A stretch of DNA of 41,181 bases from a virus. Under the pieces are notes generated by a model. That model was not told the DNA's origin. It saw nothing but the letters and a program-made list of their open reading frames with translations, and made no database searches. This document shows, piece by piece, positions 24,928-32,177 of this stretch. The stretch lies in the IMG/VR virus record IMGVR_UViG_3300031276_000008, positions 1 through 41,181 of that record. The stretch is one strand, 5' to 3'. Position 1 is the stretch's first letter; each line of letters starts with the position of its first letter. The position numbers were made by a program, and so were the translations under genes.

Positions 24928-26484
24928 TTATGCCACCCCTATGTGTTCGAGAACCCAATCTTTAGGTTGTTCTCTTCTTACAAAAATCTCATTCTTTTTC
25001 TTAATTACGACAGTATGGTTCGGTGGATAAAGTCTTTTTGTTGCGTAATCAAATGCGTCTAAAGTGTCATCTTTCTTTCCTCTTGGGAATGATAAAAGTT
25101 CATCTATAAATGCTACATTATCTCTGTGAATCCAAACCTGTCTGCGATAAAAATAAGGATGCAGTCTCAGGAGTCTATCATTTTTTTTAGTCCTCGGTTT
25201 AAATCCATCTTCTTGTCCAAACCCCGGGACGTAACAATCTTCTCTCACCATTCTTTTCCGCACATCCTCTCTTACCCATTCTTGGAAAGCGGTTGTCTCA
25301 ACCCCACCTCTACGAGGTCGTACTTCTTTTATCTTATCTATGATACCATCAGTAACTTCTGTGGGTGCCCCTCTTTTCCTAAAATAAGGCATACTCCATA
25401 ATTCTTCGCTTTTATCATACCCAACTGGATGTGCTACTGTGAAATCTGCTGTTTGGCTTGTACTGGCAGCGGGATCAATCCCCAAGAATGTATTAACAGG
25501 AATTATTTCTTCTTTTTCTAGTTTCTCCCAATCGCCGAAATAATCTAATTTTTTATGAGTTACGTGTAAATAAACTAAATATTGCCCTTGTTCTTTTTTA
25601 ACTTCGTGATAACCATCCCAAAACTTCATGTATTTTTTCTTGAAAGTTTGTTCTTCATCACCAATGATTTTACATTCATACTCAGAAGCGAATATACTTG
25701 GTGTCCCGGCTAATTCGTATGATTCTTCTCTTAATTTAAGTTTTTCATGTGGCCATAATTCAGGCCATAAGACTATTCCATTTTCTTTATCTATCCAACA
25801 ACTATATTCTTTAGATGTCCATTCCGGCATAGTTTGTACTCTTATCACCATACAGAGTTCATTTTGTGGTGTCCCGATTATAAAGATTCTGCCCATATCT
25901 GCATCAACACCAGGCATGATTCCTTTTAATAGAATTGAGAAATTTGTGTCCATTGCTTCTTTTGTCTTAGTATTATTTGTATCTTCGGGATCATCTAATA
26001 CCACAAAAGTAGGTCTTTGGTGTCCTCTTTTTAGTCCGATAATCTGTTGGCCTGTTCCTTTGCAAATTATAGCAGAACCATCTTTTAGGATAATTTCATC
26101 TTCTGTCCATTTCCTCGCTGTTTCTTTGCCCCAATTTCCAAATAACTCTCTAAATTCGTTCCCATAATTCAACAAATCCTTAATCGCCTGCAATCTGTCT
26201 TTAGCATGACCTTGTGTTTTAGAGATTATTACTATTACTTTTTGTCCGGGATCGAACATTAGATGGTGTACAGGTGCTGCTTCTGCAAGAAGTGAACTTT
26301 TTGCGTGATGTCGTGGGGCTATTATATTAACTAGTTTTTCATTTTTATCGTGATACAACTCAGCTAATTCATAATGGAAATCAGGGGAACGTTTATTAAA
26401 GGTTTTGGGCATAACTGTTTTACCAAAAAGAATTAAGTTCTTTCTAAGTTCTAACCTTATTTCGTTTCTCCTCTCCTCGGTCAT
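24928..26484 (-). CDS. terL: Terminase large subunit, 518 aa
   Basis: This is the packaging motor ATPase and headful nuclease. Walker A-type PRHHAKSS is at about residues 57-64, Walker B TFVVLDDPED at about 159-168, and the coupling motif IGTPQ near 203. The nuclease domain begins at FLGIDPAAS (Asp about 337) with GVETTAF (Glu about 396) and KKDDTLDAFDYA (Asp about 472-476). All catalytic acidic residues are present. It overlaps the upstream zinc-ribbon gene by 4 nt and is followed by the portal. Confidence 0.92.
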   Translation of the reverse strand: MTEERRNEIRLELRKNLILFGKTVMPKTFNKRSPDFHYELAELYHDKNEKLVNIIAPRHHAKSSLLAEAAPVHHLMFDPGQKVIVIISKTQGHAKDRLQAIKDLLNYGNEFRELFGNWGKETARKWTEDEIILKDGSAIICKGTGQQIIGLKRGHQRPTFVVLDDPEDTNNTKTKEAMDTNFSILLKGIMPGVDADMGRIFIIGTPQNELCMVIRVQTMPEWTSKEYSCWIDKENGIVLWPELWPHEKLKLREESYELAGTPSIFASEYECKIIGDEEQTFKKKYMKFWDGYHEVKKEQGQYLVYLHVTHKKLDYFGDWEKLEKEEIIPVNTFLGIDPAASTSQTADFTVAHPVGYDKSEELWSMPYFRKRGAPTEVTDGIIDKIKEVRPRRGGVETTAFQEWVREDVRKRMVREDCYVPGFGQEDGFKPRTKKNDRLLRLHPYFYRRQVWIHRDNVAFIDELLSFPRGKKDDTLDAFDYATKRLYPPNHTVVIKKKNEIFVRREQPKDWVLEHIGVA

Positions 26485-26765
26485 ACCCCGTTTCTGTTCC
26501 TGTTGTGAATTACATTATGATCTGTTGTTGTATGTTTTGGATGTCTGTGTGAATAACCGTCATAAAAGAAAGGATCGTTAACCATGTGGCTAAAAGTCGT
26601 TAATTGTGGGTGCATTTCCCCACCGCAATCGCAATATCTTTTCTCTCTCAATCTCTCATCTAATGCTTTAAGATTAAGCTTCCCATGATTACCAGTTATA
26701 TCCGCAGTTGGGATTTTTAACTCTTTAACTATGCCACATTCTGTACACTTAAAATCTTTAATCAT
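26481..26765 (-). CDS. Zinc-ribbon protein, 94 aa, first gene of the late operon
   Basis: The start MIKDFKCTECG has GGGGT 5 nt upstream; a longer frame from 26795 would start inside the terminator. CTEC and CDC spaced by about 40 residues form a FmdB-like zinc ribbon. The C-terminus is His-rich (YSHRHPKHTTTDHN). Its place in front of terL suggests a terminase accessory or regulator. The start lies only about 10 nt after an intrinsic terminator, so expression requires read-through or a closer promoter. Confidence 0.65.
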   Translation of the reverse strand: MIKDFKCTECGIVKELKIPTADITGNHGKLNLKALDERLREKRYCDCGGEMHPQLTTFSHMVNDPFFYDGYSHRHPKHTTTDHNVIHNRNRNGV

Positions 26766-26774
26766 GTTACCCCA

Positions 26775-26830
26775 TAAAAAAAGCCACGAAATCATGGGAA
26801 TTGGATTATTTCCCTGTGAAATCGTGGCTT
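26775..26830 (-). terminator. Intrinsic terminator in front of the late operon
   Basis: On the minus strand AAGCCACGA (26830-26822) pairs with TCGTGGCTT (26789-26781), with an inner GGGAA/TTCCC helix, and is followed by a run of seven T (26782-26776). The run is on the minus strand only. It ends about 10 nt before the zinc-ribbon start, suggesting control of late transcription by read-through. Confidence 0.7.
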
Positions 26831-26855
26831 GCTTGATTTGCTAGCTCTATTTTAT

Positions 26856-26871
26856 TGTTTCACGTGAAACG
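26856..26871. promoter_or_regulatory. parS: parS-like palindrome (ParB binding site)
   Basis: TGTTTCACGTGAAACG contains the perfect 14-bp palindrome GTTTCACGTGAAAC and matches the chromosomal parS consensus TGTTNCACGTGAAACA at 15 of 16 positions. It lies in the non-coding leader between the late promoter and the terminator. No parB gene is visible, so a host ParB would be the reader. Confidence 0.75.
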
Positions 26872-26892
26872 TGATTTGTTGAATTTCTCCTA

Positions 26893-26941
26893 GTTTACAT
26901 AATGTCGGTTGCTACATACACAATTATTTTATTAATGTCAA
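26893..26941 (-). promoter_or_regulatory. Late promoter candidate with downstream GTTTACATAAT motif
   Basis: On the minus strand TTGACA (26941-26936), a 17-nt spacer and TATGTA (26918-26913) form a sigma70-like promoter, followed by the shared motif ATTATGTAAAC at 26903-26893. Transcription would run through the parS palindrome and the terminator into the late operon. The motif placed downstream of the start site suggests an operator. Confidence 0.6.
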
Positions 26942-26951
26942 GAACTTTCTG

Positions 26952-27482
26952 CTATCCTCCTGAATATAGGTGTTTTATAGTACCACCTGTTATAGTGCCA
27001 TTGGATTGCACCTTGCCCCGAATTGGACTATCATTACCATAATTGAAATCAGAATAGCTTCTCAGGGTTGGGATAACCCTAATATCCCTCCCCTCTATAA
27101 AATCCCTTGTCTCTTTTCTCAGTTGTTGGAGGGTTGGGGATATTGGGTCTGTGTATTTGTCAAACTCATTAAAAAGATTCATGTAAGGTCTATGCTCATA
27201 CGGATTATCAGAATATGATATTGTACGCGTTGCAGGATCAAAATAATAATAGTTTCTTCTTGTTTCAAACGTTGATCCAGTACATACCAAAGATTTTGCC
27301 AAATCAGAATCAAAAGCTATTCTTTGCGGTTTAATAAGTCCTGGTTTTTTCTTAAATAACTTTCGCCAGAATCGGGATATTGCGCCGCTTAAACGGTAAT
27401 TCATTGCCACATCTATTAAGATAATGTCTATTAAGACAAATATTCCGAGAAATACTGTTCCAATGAGAGCTATAAGACTCAT
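26952..27482 (-). CDS. Membrane-anchored hypothetical protein, 176 aa
   Basis: There is one N-terminal transmembrane segment (LIGTVFLGIFVLIDIILIDV), then a basic stretch (WRKLFKKKPGLIK) and a soluble, Tyr/Asn-rich domain. Translation is coupled to the upstream coiled-coil gene (TAATG). Basic residues after the membrane segment suggest a cytoplasmic C-terminal domain. It is the last gene of the 27-30 kb cluster; function unknown. Confidence 0.6.
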   Translation of the reverse strand: MSLIALIGTVFLGIFVLIDIILIDVAMNYRLSGAISRFWRKLFKKKPGLIKPQRIAFDSDLAKSLVCTGSTFETRRNYYYFDPATRTISYSDNPYEHRPYMNLFNEFDKYTDPISPTLQQLRKETRDFIEGRDIRVIPTLRSYSDFNYGNDSPIRGKVQSNGTITGGTIKHLYSGG

Positions 27483-27907
27483 TATAATTCACCCTTCATT
27501 TTTACATTCACATCAGGGAGTTTTTTGCTGATCATGGAGTAAACTTCCTTTATGTCTTTGCTGTACTTGTCTATTTTACCTTCGAGTTTAGCAAAATATT
27601 CTGTCTGTAGTTTTAATTCTTTTTTCTGGAATTCACCTTCAAGGGTAACTCTTTGTCTTTCAGTTGATAATTTCTCTCTTTCTTGTTTGAGTTTAAATTG
27701 GTGTTCAATTTCTTCTTGCTCAAGTTTTTTCTGTTGCCTGACACTCGCTAATTCGTCACGAGTTCTGAGAATTTCTTTCTGCAAGCTTTCAAGTTCTCTC
27801 CCCTTGTCAAGTAAATCCTGAAATGTTTTAAGGGCTTTCTCTGAGTTTGCTTTAATTGCTGCCGTTACTGCTTTTTCGATTGTTTTGTCTAATAAATTTT
27901 TAAACAT
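27482..27907 (-). CDS. Long coiled-coil protein, 141 aa
   Basis: Almost the entire length is a charged heptad coiled coil (LQKEILRTRDELASVRQQKK, LEQEEIEHQFKLKQ). There are no cysteines or membrane segments. It is coupled to the downstream membrane protein, with which it may form a complex. No family is recognised. Confidence 0.6.
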   Translation of the reverse strand: MFKNLLDKTIEKAVTAAIKANSEKALKTFQDLLDKGRELESLQKEILRTRDELASVRQQKKLEQEEIEHQFKLKQEREKLSTERQRVTLEGEFQKKELKLQTEYFAKLEGKIDKYSKDIKEVYSMISKKLPDVNVKMKGEL

Positions 27908-27909
27908 GT

Positions 27910-28116
27910 TTAGCTCCTTTTGCTTGGTTTATTAAATAATGGCAACCCATTATGGGTTAAGGTTAAGACATACTTTGTCTCTTCCCCGTTTATTGTCCAG
28001 GTGATCAGGACTTTATCACCTACTACCTTACCGGAAAGGTCTGCTTCAAGCCACCGTTCTTCCTGTAGGTCTTGGTTGTAAGTTCTTTTGCTTAGTTTGC
28101 AGTTAAATCCGTTCAT
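27910..28116 (-). CDS. Hypothetical protein, 68 aa
   Basis: The small beta-rich protein contains WLEADLSGKVVGDKVLITW and KYVLTLTHNGLPLF, suggesting a compact beta-barrel or sandwich. It overlaps the preceding gene by 4 nt and precedes the coiled-coil gene by 2 nt. Function unknown. Confidence 0.55.
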   Translation of the reverse strand: MNGFNCKLSKRTYNQDLQEERWLEADLSGKVVGDKVLITWTINGEETKYVLTLTHNGLPLFNKPSKRS

Positions 28117-28334
28117 CTCTGCACCTCAATACCGTGGATGTAAGTTCTACCATTTCCTTTCTGTACAATTCTGTTAAGTGGTGTATGTGGGAATTTCTTC
28201 TCGTAGGCGTTCACCTTGTCAAGTAACCGGCGTTTCTTTGAGAACATATCCCAACCTTTCTTGTAGGCTTCCATTGTTATTCCAGGGACACCTAATGCTT
28301 CGGCTTTTATTACAAAATCTTCGTAATTAAGCAT
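28113..28334 (-). CDS. Hypothetical protein, 73 aa
   Basis: The helical, basic protein (YKKGWDMFSKKRRLLDKVNA) has a C-terminal segment ending YIHGIEVQR. Overlaps on both sides (8 nt and 4 nt) indicate coupled translation. The family is not recognised. Confidence 0.55.
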   Translation of the reverse strand: MLNYEDFVIKAEALGVPGITMEAYKKGWDMFSKKRRLLDKVNAYEKKFPHTPLNRIVQKGNGRTYIHGIEVQR

Positions 28335-28680
28335 TTTTTACCAAACTTGTGATTAAAGTTTTATTCAAATCTTTATAATACTCTAATTCCTTATCTTTTT
28401 CTTTAACTAATGCCTGTGAGACTATTCTTTCAGCGTTGTCAGCGTGATGTACAATTCCGGCTCCTGCCAATCCTTTTACAAAAGCTTCTAATATATCCTG
28501 ACCATGTTCCCCCAATTCAAGCAAGGGAGTTTCTGGTACTGTGCCTTCTGGATATGAGTTCCTTGTCAAAAACCCATTAACAACAGTATAGTAATCACAC
28601 CCGTCTACACCACTTGATAATAAAAAGATTTTTGTTGAGTTATTATAATATGGTCTTTCAATATATACTTTCCATCTCAT
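28327..28680 (-). CDS. Hypothetical protein, 117 aa
   Basis: The start is set at MRWKVYIERPYYNN because its ATG overlaps the stop of the upstream zinc-ribbon ORF (ATGA); a longer frame from 28746 only reads that ORF out of frame. The N-terminal half is beta-rich (KIFLLSSGVDGCDYYTVVNG) and the C-terminal half helical. No known domain is recognised. Confidence 0.6.
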   Translation of the reverse strand: MRWKVYIERPYYNNSTKIFLLSSGVDGCDYYTVVNGFLTRNSYPEGTVPETPLLELGEHGQDILEAFVKGLAGAGIVHHADNAERIVSQALVKEKDKELEYYKDLNKTLITSLVKNA

Positions 28681-28796
28681 TTCGCCCACCCAATTAGTTT
28701 CTTTATGAACTCGATGTCCCAAAGTATTCCACACTTCGGACACCAAATCGAAGTTTTATCCTTGCTTAGTTTTGTCCCACATTTGTTACAGTCCAT
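28677..28796 (-). CDS. Zinc-ribbon microprotein, 39 aa
   Basis: The ORF begins MDCNKCGTKL with a second pair WCPKCG, so CxxC-13-CxxC forms a complete minimal zinc ribbon, followed by an amphipathic C-terminal helix. GGAG lies 5 nt before the ATG, the 5' end overlaps the previous gene by 31 nt, and the stop forms ATGA with the next start. These overlaps show real translation despite the small size. It could recruit or modify a host protein or polymerase. Confidence 0.7.
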   Translation of the reverse strand: MDCNKCGTKLSKDKTSIWCPKCGILWDIEFIKKLIGWAK

Positions 28797-29194
28797 TGTT
28801 CTCCGTCCCATGTTTTGTTATAGAGTTGTTTCATAATACACATTAGCCATAACTGCTCAAGAGAATAATTATCTATTTTTTCACAATCCATTAAATCAAT
28901 ATTCCCTCTCATATAACCGTTTAATTCTTCATCAATATAATCATGAAAGAATAAAAATTTTGCTATTGGTGTTGAACCGCTAGCCATCTCCTGCAACTGA
29001 TCCTGTGTGAAAATAATTGTAACCCCATCTGTTGTGTCCGCATACCAAGCCCTGCCATCACAAAACCCAATCTTTATCTTATCTCTACGTTGTTTGTAGT
29101 CCCCAGTCGTAAAAGACCAACGCACACCATCGTGGTTTTTCTGTATCTCAACTGCCTTCTCGCACATCTTTATGTATTCTTTGGTGGTGTCCAT
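28766..29194 (-). CDS. Hypothetical protein, 142 aa
   Basis: The soluble protein has mixed secondary structure: a helical N-terminus, a beta region (GRAWYADTTDGVTIIFTQDQ) and a helical C-terminal part with LEQLWLMCIMKQLYNKTWDG. It shares one base with the next gene and continues over the start of the zinc-ribbon ORF. Family unknown. Confidence 0.6.
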   Translation of the reverse strand: MDTTKEYIKMCEKAVEIQKNHDGVRWSFTTGDYKQRRDKIKIGFCDGRAWYADTTDGVTIIFTQDQLQEMASGSTPIAKFLFFHDYIDEELNGYMRGNIDLMDCEKIDNYSLEQLWLMCIMKQLYNKTWDGEQWTVTNVGQN

Positions 29195-29541
29195 TATTTC
29201 TTCACCTTCTCGTATCTGGGGTAACCGTCTTTTGATGGAGATTCTTTATATTCGATTCCAAGATAAGTCCCCATCTCTCGTATCCTAACTAATAAATTGG
29301 TGTATTGCTGTAATAAACAATCTTCTACATGCTCCTTTTTTGTCAGACGTTCGATCTCATAGATTAGATGATCTATATCGGACTTATTCTTAGTATAGAT
29401 ATAATAATCGAGTTCTTCTTGCTTATTAGCGTCAAATTTATAAACATTATCTCCCAAACGAAAAGTATTTGGGACAACACCTAGAGCTTGCAATGCCTTT
29501 ACAAGTTCTTCAAATTCCCTTCTTAACTCTTTGTCTTTCAT
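29194..29541 (-). CDS. Hypothetical protein, 115 aa
   Basis: The helical, charged protein begins MKDKELRREFEELVKALQAL, preceded by a strong GGAGGA sequence. Amphipathic helices dominate, with a Tyr-rich middle (LDYYIYTKNKSDIDHL). No motif is recognised. It forms a coupled chain with the 142-aa gene. Confidence 0.6.
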   Translation of the reverse strand: MKDKELRREFEELVKALQALGVVPNTFRLGDNVYKFDANKQEELDYYIYTKNKSDIDHLIYEIERLTKKEHVEDCLLQQYTNLLVRIREMGTYLGIEYKESPSKDGYPRYEKVKK

Positions 29542-29635
29542 GCTTCCTCCTTTTGGTTGCTAAATTTTTTAAAAATTTTTTCAAAAGTGTTTTCCCGCCT
29601 TTTCCCTTATTCACGCTCCAAAAACGCAACTTCAT
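29510..29635 (-). CDS. Tiny basic ORF, 41 aa (weak)
   Basis: The 178-bp gap before the 115-aa gene holds an ORF starting MKLRFWSVNKGKGGK, strongly Lys/Arg-rich, overlapping that gene by 32 nt. Its ATG overlaps the stop of a 28-codon GTG ORF. There is no clear ribosome site. Extreme basic composition could be real (nucleic-acid binding) or an accident of A-rich sequence. Confidence 0.2.
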   Translation of the reverse strand: MKLRFWSVNKGKGGKTLLKKFLKNLATKRRKHERQRVKKGI

Positions 29636-29718
29636 TCAAAATCCCGAATCTTCATTCCTGCTGTTTTGCGCCGTTTTCCAACTTCTCCAAAAGTGGGGTT
29701 TCTCCACCACCGAAACAC

Positions 29719-29928
29719 TTACTTCCGATACTCAGAACAAATAGAGATAAATTCTTGTATCGTCATTCGATCCTCATCCATGATTGCACTTAGTCTCTCG
29801 AAACAACTAGTACCTGCATTAATACTATTAAAAACTGCGCTCCTAGTCACCTGCGGGCTACCCTTATTCAACCACTTTAATGTGATTATACAACCATTTG
29901 TCGCTTTTTCAAGTTTTAGTTTTAACAT
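29719..29928 (-). CDS. Hypothetical protein, 69 aa
   Basis: The small mixed alpha/beta protein has two isolated cysteines (ATNGCIITLK and GTSCFERLSA) plus a C-terminal ISICSEYRK. GTATAAAATG precedes the start, with only a weak ribosome site. No family is recognised. It is separated from the next gene by about 180 bp. Confidence 0.5.
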   Translation of the reverse strand: MLKLKLEKATNGCIITLKWLNKGSPQVTRSAVFNSINAGTSCFERLSAIMDEDRMTIQEFISICSEYRK

Positions 29929-29968
29929 TTTATACCTTTATCAATGTTCTGAAAACTGTTGCAGAATG

Positions 29969-30304
29969 CTAAAAACTGATGTGCGTGCTACCAGATGTAC
30001 TCACTGTCGCACACGGAACACCACCCCTTGCCTGTCTCTTAATAGCCTTACCTATCTTCATTAACGCTAACCCAAACAACTCAGCCTCCTCTCGATAGTT
30101 ATGGCTCCTTAACTCGTCTGTCACCACAAACGATTCCTTGAATATTTGACCCGAAACATTTACCTGGATAATGTGCCTATCGTATTGGATACCTGACGGT
30201 TTATTCGTTTCTGGGTCTATATTCTCAATGTCCCTCTCTAAAAAATATTCCACGCCCATCTTTACTGGCTCTTGGGCAACTTCGTAATATCTTATACCTA
30301 CCAT
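29969..30304 (-). CDS. Hypothetical protein, 111 aa
   Basis: The N-terminal half is beta-rich (YDRHIIQVNVSGQIFKESFV), followed by helices and a Gly/Ser-rich tail (GVPCATVSTSGSTHISF). GAGG lies upstream of the start. It is the first gene of the minus-strand cluster leaving the GT-rich intergenic region. Function unknown. Confidence 0.55.
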   Translation of the reverse strand: MVGIRYYEVAQEPVKMGVEYFLERDIENIDPETNKPSGIQYDRHIIQVNVSGQIFKESFVVTDELRSHNYREEAELFGLALMKIGKAIKRQARGGVPCATVSTSGSTHISF

Positions 30305-30704
30305 GCTTTAACCTCTAATTACTTTATGAAAAGTTATTGTAGACTGCGTGTGGGGGTTACATATCAGACCCCACCCCCTCCGATCCAGCCCCCTACCCCC
30401 TTAATCTCGTTAGAAAAGCTGTTTTGAATCAATGGGTTAGTAATACCCTTGCCTGTTGCCCGTTCGTTGCGTGTAGCCTCTCTGTGTGCGTTCTGTGATG
30501 TCGTGGGCTGTTGCTGTCACTGCCTGCCTTGTGTTAGTTTACATAGTGTGTGTGCTGTGTGTAACAATCACCTGTAAGTTCTACCTGCACGTGTAGGAGT
30601 TACCTGTGTGCTGTGCGTGCATGTTGCGTTTATACGCTAGTTTCGGGCTTTATGCTGTTGGTACGTTGTTTGTAGGTGTAGAGTAACAACTAAAGGAGCT
30701 TAAC
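30305..30704. other. 400-bp non-coding region, C-rich then GT-rich; candidate origin or control region
   Basis: No ORF is supported here. The left part holds a pyrimidine-rich tract (CCCCACCCCCTCCGATCC and CCCCCTACCCCC). The centre is GT-rich with TGTGTGCTGTG repeats, ACCTG repeated three times and an imperfect palindrome CCTGCACGTGTAGG. It separates divergent transcription units. Composition differs sharply from the AT-rich neighbours. Replication origin, packaging site or regulatory hub are possible. Confidence 0.5.
30537..30567 (-). promoter_or_regulatory. Promoter-like site with GTTTACATAGT motif
   Basis: On the minus strand TTGTTA (30567-30562), 16 nt and TATGTA (30545-30540) lie over one copy of the recurring motif (GTTTACATAGT at 30537-30547, one mismatch to the others). 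It would drive the 26.95-30.3 kb minus-strand cluster. Confidence 0.4.
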
Positions 30705-30911
30705 ATGGCACGCAATAACAAATTCGAAGCTATCATCAACCAGATTCAAATTGATAACAAAGGAGAATTGAAAGAAATGTCGCTTCTCGAATATGCAAAA
30801 ATGAATCTTGATGCTAATCGGTATTGGTTCTTCACAGCCGACACAGACGACACAAACGAACAATTGAATAACGATTTTATCGCATATATCGAGAAAAATT
30901 ATAATGCCTAA
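30705..30911 (+). CDS. Hypothetical protein, 68 aa
   Basis: AAAGGAGC precedes the ATG closely. The acidic, helical protein begins MARNNKFEAIINQIQIDNKG and has an Asp/Asn/Thr-rich C-terminal half (FTADTDDTNEQLNNDF). It is the first of a short + strand operon starting at the GT-rich region. No family is recognised. Confidence 0.6.
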   Translation: MARNNKFEAIINQIQIDNKGELKEMSLLEYAKMNLDANRYWFFTADTDDTNEQLNNDFIAYIEKNYNA

Positions 30912-30950
30912 ATCATATTACAAAATTAAATATCATAAGGAGTAATTATT

Positions 30951-31433
30951 ATGAGTTACAAGAACATCGTTTACATTTATTCAGCACAAGGCAAAACGTT
31001 TGCCAACACCACTGAAAGAATCAACCAACACGGATCACGCTTCTATTGTACTTACGACATTACTGGAAAGAATTGGAGTGAAGGCGATCAAATTGACAAC
31101 TCCGAATTCGACAATCTTCCGTTGATGGCATCAACCGACAGTCCTTACAAGAAACCATTGAAGAAATTCAAAAGAGAGGTAACCAATGGCAAAAAGGAGC
31201 CTATAATGGAAATATCAGAAAGAATTGAACTGCAAGGTGTTTATTTTTCACAAAATAATTTAACATATTCGGCAGTTTATATTGATAGCGATAATGCGCA
31301 TTACACACTCTCACAATATATTGACGAAATGCCCTCGCATCATGATGAAAATTTCGATAATATTAATGATTTAATAGGTGCAATGAAAGAAATTGCACCG
31401 CTAAAATTTTGGAGGAATAGAGAGAATGTCTAA
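30951..31433 (+). CDS. Hypothetical protein, 160 aa
   Basis: AAGGAG is 8 nt upstream of the start. The first 80 residues are beta-rich (NIVYIYSAQGKTFANTTERI) and end in a basic linker; residues from about 85 (MEISERIELQGVYFSQNNL) form a second domain with acidic helices. An internal ATG preceded by AAAAGGAG at that point may start a separate shorter product. Function unknown. Confidence 0.6.
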   Translation: MSYKNIVYIYSAQGKTFANTTERINQHGSRFYCTYDITGKNWSEGDQIDNSEFDNLPLMASTDSPYKKPLKKFKREVTNGKKEPIMEISERIELQGVYFSQNNLTYSAVYIDSDNAHYTLSQYIDEMPSHHDENFDNINDLIGAMKEIAPLKFWRNRENV

Positions 31434-31485
31434 AGCATATACGCCCCCGTCAAACCTGACAAGGCCCGGTCTACAGCCGTTGTGA
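31426..31485 (+). CDS. 19-residue micro-ORF
   Basis: The peptide MSKAYTPPSNLTRPGLQPL follows GGAGG with 10-nt spacing, and its start overlaps the stop region of the 160-aa gene. It is Pro/Leu-rich and uncharged at the end. The quality of the ribosome site and the coupling suggest real translation. It could be a regulatory or leader peptide. Confidence 0.4.
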   Translation: MSKAYTPPSNLTRPGLQPL

Positions 31486-31508
31486 TTTGCTTTCAAAATG
31501 TCAATGAA

Positions 31509-32081
31509 CTACTCTTTATCTTGAGAATTCCCCTCTATTTCTATCTTTCGCACTACCTTTATTTCTTTTTCAGCAGTATTATATGAGTCCTCAAGCTGTC
31601 CAGGCTCATAGTTCGTAGTCTGGGTAGCTGTCACCTTTGTCTTAGCTGGCATTTCGCCTAATAATTCTAAGTAGTCAAAAGCCAAATCTTTGAGGTCTTT
31701 CCCCTTTTTTGTCTCAATCATCAATTTTTCAGACGTTTTAAGCAGTTTTAAGGCGTGTTCTTTATCTATGCCTACATCTAGCAAGCTCTGGACAATGGCA
31801 TTATCGATTCTTTTCTGCACTTCTTCTGTTTTCATAACTCTTTTCAGTCTCTTGGCTAGTATGTAAGTATTTATGTTGTAGCAATCTTTTGCAATCTTTA
31901 AGTAATCTTCTTTGTTTAGCTTCTTAGAGTTCTTATCAAGTATAATCTGAGCTGCCAGGGTAATAGCTTTTTGCATCCTCAGAGAGTTTATTTCCTTTCT
32001 GAGTGAAGCTGGGTATTTCTCCATAGTTCGTTCAAATCGCTGATCAACGTATATTTTTGTTTTATCTCTTTCATAGTGCAT
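31509..32081 (-). CDS. terS: Probable terminase small subunit, 190 aa
   Basis: The all-helical protein has a central segment EVQKRIDNAIVQSLLDVGID followed by a helix and KDLKDLAFDYLELLGEMPAK. This resembles the oligomerisation part of phBC6A51-type small terminases, where a similar arrangement precedes a LELLG-type motif. A basic N-terminal half would bind DNA. It is about 5 kb from terL and in another transcription unit, which is less common. The alternative is an unrelated DNA-binding protein. Confidence 0.5.
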   Translation of the reverse strand: MHYERDKTKIYVDQRFERTMEKYPASLRKEINSLRMQKAITLAAQIILDKNSKKLNKEDYLKIAKDCYNINTYILAKRLKRVMKTEEVQKRIDNAIVQSLLDVGIDKEHALKLLKTSEKLMIETKKGKDLKDLAFDYLELLGEMPAKTKVTATQTTNYEPGQLEDSYNTAEKEIKVVRKIEIEGNSQDKE

Positions 32082-32160
32082 TGTTTATTCCTGATTTCCA
32101 GGCGTTCTTGATTAGTCTTTTATAGATCATTTCAATTGTTGGTTTCTTTCTTGTCTTCAT
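32071..32160 (-). CDS. Small basic ORF, 29 aa
   Basis: The peptide MKTRKKPTIEMIYKRLIKNA plus a 9-residue tail overlaps the following gene start by 11 nt. GAGG lies about 9 nt upstream. It is strongly basic and helical. Translation is plausible through coupling; function unknown. Confidence 0.35.
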   Translation of the reverse strand: MKTRKKPTIEMIYKRLIKNAWKSGINNAL

Positions 32161-32177
32161 TCCCTGGATGCCTCTAT

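Noticed and set aside
25628-26167. Long + strand ORF (179 codons)
   Set aside because: Antisense to conserved terminase motifs, Ser/Phe-rich shadow with no ribosome site.
30592-30605. Second parS-like site (CCTGCACGTGTAGG)
   Set aside because: It shares only the CACGTG core; flanks do not match the parS consensus.
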